A stretch of 64,000 nucleotides of DNA from an uncultured Nioella sp. (GTDB taxonomy: Bacteria; Pseudomonadota; Alphaproteobacteria; Rhodobacterales; Rhodobacteraceae). The stretch is from assembly GCA_947495575.1 (NCBI GenBank), contig CANLZL010000003.1:1-64000 (forward strand). Reading direction: 5' to 3'. This document shows positions 57,309 through 64,000 of the stretch, piece after piece (position 1 is the first letter of the stretch; the number at the start of each line of letters is the position of its first letter). The position numbers and the translations under genes were made by a program. The notes below the pieces were generated by a model. It was not told the DNA's origin. It was given only the letters and a program-made list of their open reading frames with translations, and did not search any database.

Positions 57309-60300
57309 TCAAGGCGAAGCCGCTCTTTGCAACGCCTCTGTCACAAGATCGTGTGGCAAGGGCATCAAACGCGCGGTTTTTGTCCACAAAATGGCGGTCT
57401 CGATGTGTCGGTCAGGATAAATCGCTGCCAGCATTTCCGCATAGGCCCCCATTTGACGCAACAAGCCTTCGGGCGCTGATTCTGCCCTGTCGGGTACTAT
57501 GGCATTTGATTTGAAATCTACTGCTAGCACCCGATCAGGTGTAATAATCAGTCGGTCAATTTGGCCCATAAGCCGCGTGCCCAATGTTGGGCTTTCCGCA
57601 GTTAGAGAAACCTCCGCCAAAGCCCCGGCACTGAAGATGTCGCCAAGATGTGGCGCTGTCAGGCAGCTCGCCGCCTCTTCGAACAGCGCCTGAATCTCGT
57701 CCTCTGCAACTGCCCCTTCGGCGGCCAAAATGCCGGGTGTGGACCCGGCCCAAGCCGCTTCTGGGAGGTCAGGAAGGTGCTCCAACAATAAATGTACGCG
57801 ACGCCCACGCAGCTTGGCCGCGTCTTCATCAAGGCCCGCTTGATCGCCGGGCAATGCCTTGGCCCCTCCAAGTTCAGATGGCGACAGAGCGGCTGGCGGA
57901 CCATCCTCCGGAGCGGCTTTCACCTCTGCCCATTGTGGTAAAGCTGGATTGACCGCTGGCAGGTCGCCGGCTGCCTCGACCCGGCTCCAGTCGCCGGTTT
58001 CCAGGCGCCAGCCTGCTTCTTGGAAAAAATCATGTTGGGTCGCACCGGCAGCAATTGCAGCATCACGAATGTGAGTGTACCAGCTGCCGCCCGATTTGGT
58101 TTCGATATCGCCGGCCGCACAGGTGATCAGCCAGCTTTCTGCGCGTGTCATTGCCACATAAAGCAGACGATTTCGTTCCTCAGAATCCTTAGTGGTCGCG
58201 GCTTCAAGTGCTTCGCGAATGGCTTCGGGCGCGTCGTCTTTGGCCAGCGCCCAGAGCAGCGGGCCGTCTTGGGGCGCCATCAGTTTTGGCCCCTGACGGC
58301 CAGCCCGGCGCAAACCGGTATCGGGCAAAACTACAACCGGCGACTCCAATCCCTTGGCTCCGTGAACAGACATAACCCGGATCTGGTTTCCTGCGCCTGA
58401 CGCGTCGCGCTTTACAGTGATGTCGCCCGCTTGCAACCAGCCGACAAATCCAGTCAGGCTTGGCACTTCCAGGCGCTCATAGGCCATTGCCTGCGCCAAC
58501 AGCGTGTCGATACCATCTTCGGCCTCTTGCCCCAAGCGGGCAAGGAACCGACGGCGACCGTCGTGGCGCATCAACATCCGCTCAATCAGGTCATAGGGAC
58601 GCAAGAAATCGGCCCTGTCGCGCAAATCCTGCAAAACGGAAACGACCTGCGGGAACTCTTCCTCACGGTTCTGCAGTTCACGCCACAGATACCGGTCGCC
58701 TCTTGGATGGGCCAAATCGAAAAGCTGGGCTTCTGTGAGACCGAAAAGAGGGGACCGCAATATCGCGGCCAGAGATAGATCATCCTCAGGCGTCGCTAAA
58801 AACGCCAAGAGCGCGGTCAGATCTTTCACTGCCAACTCACCACCCAGTCGCATCCTGTCGGCACCGGCTAAGGGTAGATCTCGTTTCTTGATGGCTCCAA
58901 TCAGCTCATGAAAAAGAGGGGATCGCCGTTGAACCAAGATAAGGATATCGCCGGGCTGTACGGCTCTGCGGTGACCATCGACAACAATTGGCGTTCCATC
59001 CGCCAACATTTGTTCGATTGCCTGCGCCACCCGCTCGGCCAGAACCACTGTGTGATGATCCTCGGCAAGCAGGTCGATGGGGTCGTCCCAATCCGCGGGT
59101 TCTGAGGGCGGTGATTTCTCAACAACGGGCCATACATCCACGCGTCCCGGCAGATCGCCCTTGAAGGCGATGTGGTGGGCATCGCCAACCCCAGCATTTG
59201 GTTCGGCCTGAAAAACTGTATCGACAAGCTTCAGGATTGGCGGCGCAGAGCGGAAGGAATAGATCAACTCGCGCGATTGAAACGGTGCGCCAATCTCGGT
59301 CAAACCTGACTGAAAATAATCGCGCATCCGGTCGAACCCTTCAGGGTCTGCCCCCTGAAACGAATAGATCGACTGTTTTTTGTCCCCGACCACGAAAATG
59401 GTTCGCGATACATCGTCTCTGGCCCCCGACCCGGCCGCAAATTCACCGGCCAATTGCGCAACGATCTGCCATTGCGCGGGCGAGGTGTCTTGCGCCTCAT
59501 CGACCAAAATGTGGTCAATTCCTCCATCCAATCGAAACAAAACCCAGGCCGCCACATCACTAACGGCCAACAGGTCCTTGGTGCGCAGAATCAGGTCGTC
59601 AAAATCCAGCCAGCCAAGGGTAGACTTGGCTTTGGAATAGGCGGGCAGAAAGGCTGCTGCGAACTGGTGCAAGGCTAGGGTTCGACCCGCCGCGGCCAGC
59701 GCGCGCCGACGCGGGCGGGCTGCCTCGACCCGTATCATGAAATCTTCAAGATCGGGATGGTCAGTAATCAAGGCGGCCCATTTTGCTTTGGTCGGAAACG
59801 TGCCGATTTTGGCCTTGTCCGGCGTCTTAGTGGTTGAACCTGTCAGGAAAACGGATTCCAAGTCCACAAGATCTGCCAAGCCCGGATTGCCCCAATTAAT
59901 AGCGGACAGTCGCCGGTGATTTGCGGCATCGGTCCGCTTCCCTGGCTCCAGTTGCGACAACACCCCACTACAGAGACGGTCTTCGTCGCCCTGAAAAACG
60001 TCTGCCAACAATCCTGCGGCATCGTCTGCAGGCGCCAACCCGAACCAGCGCCAGATTTCATCCCGTGTTGCAGGGCTCGACAGCTCTTCGCGTTGCGACA
60101 GCATCGCGCGGATGATTGGCATCGCATCATCGCCACCCAGTTCTGCTGCCAATGCGTCCAGTGCCGTGCGCCCTACTCCATCTGCTATCTTGTCCAGAAC
60201 ATCGACCGCTAGAGTTTCCTGTGCGCGTTCGTCCATCTCTGCAAATCGTGGGCTGACCCCGGCCTCAAGCGGGAACCGGCGCAACACAGCCGAGCAAAAG

Positions 60301-60677
60301 GAGTGGATGGTCTGAATTTTCAGCCCGCCCGGCGTCTCGATTGCGCGGGCAAACAATGTTCGCGCATGTGACAAAAGGCGCGGGGAAAGCTCAGAACTGT
60401 CAATTCCCAGTTGCTCCATCGCGGCGCGAAGTGCGTCTTCATCCAGCATCGCCCATTCGCCCAAGCGTTTGAACAGGCGGTTTTGCATCTCAGACGCGGC
60501 TGCTTTGGTATATGTCAGGCAGAGTATCCGCTCGGGCGGCACGTCTTGCAGTAAAAGCCGCGCAACCCGATCGGTCAGGACTCGGGTTTTGCCGCTACCG
60601 GCATTGGCGGATAACCAGGTCGACCTTTCGGGATGGGCCGCTGTTACCTGGGCCCGTGTAGCTTCGTCAAAACTCAT
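57309..60677 (-). CDS. addA: AddA double-strand break repair helicase-nuclease
   Basis: WLSANAGSGKTRVLTDRVARLLL; LVDEAQDTSPAQWQIV; AVDFKSNAIVPD nuclease motif. Confidence 0.96.
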   Translation of the reverse strand: MSFDEATRAQVTAAHPERSTWLSANAGSGKTRVLTDRVARLLLQDVPPERILCLTYTKAAASEMQNRLFKRLGEWAMLDEDALRAAMEQLGIDSSELSPRLLSHARTLFARAIETPGGLKIQTIHSFCSAVLRRFPLEAGVSPRFAEMDERAQETLAVDVLDKIADGVGRTALDALAAELGGDDAMPIIRAMLSQREELSSPATRDEIWRWFGLAPADDAAGLLADVFQGDEDRLCSGVLSQLEPGKRTDAANHRRLSAINWGNPGLADLVDLESVFLTGSTTKTPDKAKIGTFPTKAKWAALITDHPDLEDFMIRVEAARPRRRALAAAGRTLALHQFAAAFLPAYSKAKSTLGWLDFDDLILRTKDLLAVSDVAAWVLFRLDGGIDHILVDEAQDTSPAQWQIVAQLAGEFAAGSGARDDVSRTIFVVGDKKQSIYSFQGADPEGFDRMRDYFQSGLTEIGAPFQSRELIYSFRSAPPILKLVDTVFQAEPNAGVGDAHHIAFKGDLPGRVDVWPVVEKSPPSEPADWDDPIDLLAEDHHTVVLAERVAQAIEQMLADGTPIVVDGHRRAVQPGDILILVQRRSPLFHELIGAIKKRDLPLAGADRMRLGGELAVKDLTALLAFLATPEDDLSLAAILRSPLFGLTEAQLFDLAHPRGDRYLWRELQNREEEFPQVVSVLQDLRDRADFLRPYDLIERMLMRHDGRRRFLARLGQEAEDGIDTLLAQAMAYERLEVPSLTGFVGWLQAGDITVKRDASGAGNQIRVMSVHGAKGLESPVVVLPDTGLRRAGRQGPKLMAPQDGPLLWALAKDDAPEAIREALEAATTKDSEERNRLLYVAMTRAESWLITCAAGDIETKSGGSWYTHIRDAAIAAGATQHDFFQEAGWRLETGDWSRVEAAGDLPAVNPALPQWAEVKAAPEDGPPAALSPSELGGAKALPGDQAGLDEDAAKLRGRRVHLLLEHLPDLPEAAWAGSTPGILAAEGAVAEDEIQALFEEAASCLTAPHLGDIFSAGALAEVSLTAESPTLGTRLMGQIDRLIITPDRVLAVDFKSNAIVPDRAESAPEGLLRQMGAYAEMLAAIYPDRHIETAILWTKTARLMPLPHDLVTEALQRAASP

Positions 60678-63625
60678 GATCCCACCTTTTGCAGCCGCGC
60701 CTCTTGTGTGGCATCCCATTCCCCAAACCGGGCAAGGTGGTCAAAATCACCATCATAAAGAACTTCGACCATAGCCCGGCGCGACACATAGCCGACCGCG
60801 GCAGACTGAAAGTGGGAAATCAGCTTGGCGAAGCCTTTTTCGATGTCTGCCAACTCGGCCAAATCGACCGGATGCGCCTTTTCCTCTCCCTTACCGCCAA
60901 GGCCGATATACGCGATCCGTTCCGCAATACGTTCCTCGCCGAAGGCGCCATTCGCGGCCATAACGGCCTCCAGCCAAAGCTGTTTGTTGAAGGACTTTTC
61001 CTGCTTGTCCGATGGCACAGCACCGGTTTTGTAGTCATAAATTACCACTTTGCCATCCGGGGTCAGGTCAATGCGGTCTGCAGTTCCTTTCAAGGTAAAC
61101 CCAAGGTCGTCGAACCGGGTTTTGCCCTCTGCTTCCAAAAGATGCGGCCGGGCCAGCAACCGACGGGTATGTTCGCCAGCAACGAATTTGGGGGCAATCC
61201 GGGCGATACGCGCCCGCCACAGCCGCCGGGTGGCGGGCCAGGGCACGGTCTGTTCAAACCTCTCTTCTGCGATGCGCGTCAGTAGCGCCTCAGCCGCTTC
61301 GGGTACTTCATCCATCGTGGCCTCGACAAAAGCGCGAAGAACATCATGAACAACTGTGCCACGCAGGGGTGCGTCGGGCCTTTGGCGTAACGGATCCAGC
61401 GGTCGCAACCGTAGAATCTTGCCTGCATAAATCGCATAGGGATCACGGATCAATTTCTCAACCTGCGTCACCGACAACCCGTCTGGCCGGGCCGATACTG
61501 GCGGGCAAGGCGCCGGTCTGGGCGCAGGATCAACCGTTGATTTTGGTGTATCCAGCGCCTGAGCATGAGCCAGCCAAACACCACCCCGATCCCGCATCCC
61601 TTGCAAGGTTTGGGCAGCCTCGGCGCTGGCCCCCATCATCAAATTGGTAATCCGGTTCAACCACCGCGACGGCACAGTCTCTGCCTCTGCATCCCGTTTT
61701 GCGCGGGTCAGCCAGACTTTGGGGCCTGCAACCGATTGCTGAAAATCATGTGCCGACAGCCCGACAACCCGCTCTGGCAATCGCAGTCCTGCCTGAGCCC
61801 GCATCCGCCGGTTGAGCCAGGCATCCGCCCCGGTCGCCTGCGGCCAGCTTCCTTCGTTTAATCCCGCAAGGATCACCACGTCTGCACTTTGTACCCGCGC
61901 CTCAAGCGTTCCCCAGATCATGATCCGCGGGTGTGGCCGAACGGGTTCCCGTGCTTCTTCTTCTGACAGGATTGCAGCAACAAAATCGCGGTATTCGGCG
62001 GCACTAAACTGCCCGCCATGTCCCGCTTCATCGCGAAGGGCAGTCATAATAGAAAGCGCCGATTGCCCGGTTTCGCGCTGCCACAGCATGCCAGCGCCAT
62101 CCTGACCCGGGCCTGCCGACAGCGCCTCGGACGCTGAAATATGCTGATCGACGTGATCGCTTAGCTCGCGCGCCGCGGGATCATAAAGCGACAAGACCAC
62201 ATCCGTCACCCAACCGACCCAAGCCATTGCGCCGGTATCTTTTTCTCGTTTTTCAGCCCACGCCACCAAATCTGCGCGGTTCGGAAACGGTTTGCCTTTT
62301 CTCAGAACTTGCAATTCCAGATCACGTGTCCGAAGCAAATGCTGACCGCGGTCGTCGCGTCCTGAATGGGTAAGCGGATGCTTCAACAATACCAGCAAGC
62401 TCTCGGCGGTCAGCGGTGCCGCACCGGCCTCAGCCACATGGCGCAACAGCCGCCCCGGCGCGGCGAGGGATAGAGGTTCACCGGCGGAATCGTCCGGCAG
62501 TATACCCCATCGGTCCAGCGCCGCGATAACTTGCCGGGTCAGGCCTCGGTCGGGGCTGATCAACGCGGCGGTTTCACCCGTTTCCACCGCTTCGCGCAGG
62601 CGCAACGCAATTGCCGTGGCCTCGGCCTGCGGGCTTGGCGCCTCGATCAGTGTGACGTCGCGCATGGCGTTTGGTACTTCGCAAAGCGCGGGGCCTTCGG
62701 CGAGCCATTGATCGGTAACCGGCGCGGGGCGCATCGCCAGCGAAACAAGTCTGTTGCGCGCAGCATTGGCAGGTTCGGCCGTCGTCCATTTTATAATTTG
62801 CAACGGGTCGATCCCCGCGTCTGCCGCGAATTTGGCAAACCGAAATTGAGGATGATCTTCGGCGGCTGTGCCATCCGGCCCACGCTTGGACAGTTCTCTC
62901 CACACATGGTCGGGTTGATCGTAGTCCAATCCGGGCAAGACCACGGCCCCTTGCGGCAATCGGGCAACGGCCTGCATGAACCGGGCCGTAGGTCCGCGTG
63001 ACCCGGTGGAGCCCGCCACAATCACCGGGTGGATTGGCGGTGTTTTCGACCATGTCGTAATCAATCGGTCAACAACTGCACCTTGCCGGGCTTCCAAGGG
63101 CAACGCCGCAGGTTGATCCACAAAAAAGGGCGCAACGATTGACAGGAAGGTTTGGCTTCGCTGCCAATGTTGCGAGTGGTCGCCCACATCAAGGCCAGAG
63201 ATCGCCTCAGGGCTGACCTCTTCTTCCAACATTTCTCCCATCAGGTCGGCCAAACTGTCGGACAGACCATAAAGCGAGGCGCGCGGCGCGAGATCCGGTT
63301 CACGATCCAAAAGCGCCGCAACAAGGCGGGAGATTTGAAGACGCAACCGCAGCGGCGGAATTGCAGGCGGAACCCCGGCCATTTCCGGTCGCCCAGCAAG
63401 ATCTGCAATCAATCTGATGCGCGGCAAAAACGTTGCGCCGCGCGACGAAAACAAGGATTTCAGCCGCCGCGCCGTCCGCGTGGTATTCACATAGAGCTCG
63501 ACCCGCGCCAGCGCTTCGGGCGATTGCCCCTGCAATTGGCGGTCCAATCCATCGAGAAGGGCAGTAGAAAAATCGACACCAAGCGGGGTCGCAAAAATAC
63601 GGGGGGCGGTACTGGGCTCAAACAT
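60674..63625 (-). CDS. addB: AddB double-strand break repair protein
   Basis: Overlaps addA by 4 nt; ~983 aa; C-terminal nuclease VIYDYKTGAVPSDKQEKSF. Confidence 0.95.
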   Translation of the reverse strand: MFEPSTAPRIFATPLGVDFSTALLDGLDRQLQGQSPEALARVELYVNTTRTARRLKSLFSSRGATFLPRIRLIADLAGRPEMAGVPPAIPPLRLRLQISRLVAALLDREPDLAPRASLYGLSDSLADLMGEMLEEEVSPEAISGLDVGDHSQHWQRSQTFLSIVAPFFVDQPAALPLEARQGAVVDRLITTWSKTPPIHPVIVAGSTGSRGPTARFMQAVARLPQGAVVLPGLDYDQPDHVWRELSKRGPDGTAAEDHPQFRFAKFAADAGIDPLQIIKWTTAEPANAARNRLVSLAMRPAPVTDQWLAEGPALCEVPNAMRDVTLIEAPSPQAEATAIALRLREAVETGETAALISPDRGLTRQVIAALDRWGILPDDSAGEPLSLAAPGRLLRHVAEAGAAPLTAESLLVLLKHPLTHSGRDDRGQHLLRTRDLELQVLRKGKPFPNRADLVAWAEKREKDTGAMAWVGWVTDVVLSLYDPAARELSDHVDQHISASEALSAGPGQDGAGMLWQRETGQSALSIMTALRDEAGHGGQFSAAEYRDFVAAILSEEEAREPVRPHPRIMIWGTLEARVQSADVVILAGLNEGSWPQATGADAWLNRRMRAQAGLRLPERVVGLSAHDFQQSVAGPKVWLTRAKRDAEAETVPSRWLNRITNLMMGASAEAAQTLQGMRDRGGVWLAHAQALDTPKSTVDPAPRPAPCPPVSARPDGLSVTQVEKLIRDPYAIYAGKILRLRPLDPLRQRPDAPLRGTVVHDVLRAFVEATMDEVPEAAEALLTRIAEERFEQTVPWPATRRLWRARIARIAPKFVAGEHTRRLLARPHLLEAEGKTRFDDLGFTLKGTADRIDLTPDGKVVIYDYKTGAVPSDKQEKSFNKQLWLEAVMAANGAFGEERIAERIAYIGLGGKGEEKAHPVDLAELADIEKGFAKLISHFQSAAVGYVSRRAMVEVLYDGDFDHLARFGEWDATQEARLQKVGS

Positions 63626-64000
63626 CTCCATCTTCCTGAAGCATCGCCTCAGCCAGAGCAATCCCCTGTGGATGCCCAACATCGGCCCACCACCCGCGAT
63701 GTAAGATGCCCATCATGCGGCCCGACGCCATTGCCTTGTTCCAAATCTGGTGAACGGAAAACGGGCCCTGCGGACAATTTTCAAACAGAGATGCCTTCAG
63801 GATTTGTGCGCCTGTAAAAACATGCCCAGTCCTGTCCCAACCAATCTGGCCAGCCGCGTTCAAACCAAAATCTCCGCCACCCTTGCGCCCAATGGCATTG
63901 GACTGCGGCACCAAAAGCGCCAACACGTCCATGTTGTCCGGAACCCAGGCATCGCGCAATTGCACCAGGGCCTTCGCACCTGTCCAAACCGCGTCGGCAT
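63618..64000 (-). CDS. Sugar-1-phosphate nucleotidyltransferase (MurU-like), truncated at window end
   Basis: Frame open to window edge; GHVFTGAQILKASLFENCPQGPFSVHQIWNKAMASGRMMGILHRGWWADVGHPQGIALAE. Confidence 0.85.
   Translation of the reverse strand, partial: ADAVWTGAKALVQLRDAWVPDNMDVLALLVPQSNAIGRKGGGDFGLNAAGQIGWDRTGHVFTGAQILKASLFENCPQGPFSVHQIWNKAMASGRMMGILHRGWWADVGHPQGIALAEAMLQEDGDV

Noticed and set aside
1-64000. CRISPR array, prophage, transposon, integron, toxin-antitoxin or retron
   Set aside because: No regularly spaced direct repeats, transposase/integrase/RT motifs or toxin-antitoxin pairs seen in the translations

Overview
The window reads as a contiguous core-chromosome segment of a Rhodobacterales/Roseobacter-group alphaproteobacterium; this is inferred from gene content, since no rRNA or tRNA is present. 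It is densely coded, with about 70 supported CDS. I see no CRISPR array, prophage, transposon, integrase, tRNA or rRNA. Recognisable blocks are: the ETF-QO C-terminus; TPR/ispE; polyprenyl synthase/DUF2007/methyltransferase; phbA-phbB (acetoacetyl-CoA formation); argH/greA; a molybdenum-cofactor operon (fdhD-mobA-mobB-moeA fusion); azlCD; mscL; pheT and pheS, split by small secreted META-domain genes; nnrS; rpmI-rplT; pyk; N-formylglutamate amidohydrolase/DUF6868-like/DUF1244; yaaA-recQ; rsmD; divergent reductase/peroxiredoxin; HxlR/VOC; phhB; a PrsD/PrsE-type type I secretion pair; mlaA-mlaC; PBP1A; glnK-amtB; trxA; addA-addB and a MurU-like nucleotidyltransferase (truncated). I do not see convincing evidence for a wholly new multi-gene system. 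The best leads are a MoeA fused to a DUF429/RNase H-like N-terminal domain, a small ORF overlapping a strong antisense terminator, a tandem pair of secreted META-domain paralogues inserted between pheS and pheT, a conserved-looking FGase/DUF6868/DUF1244 cassette, and several well-formed palindromes and operators. All family calls come from reading the translations, with no database search.
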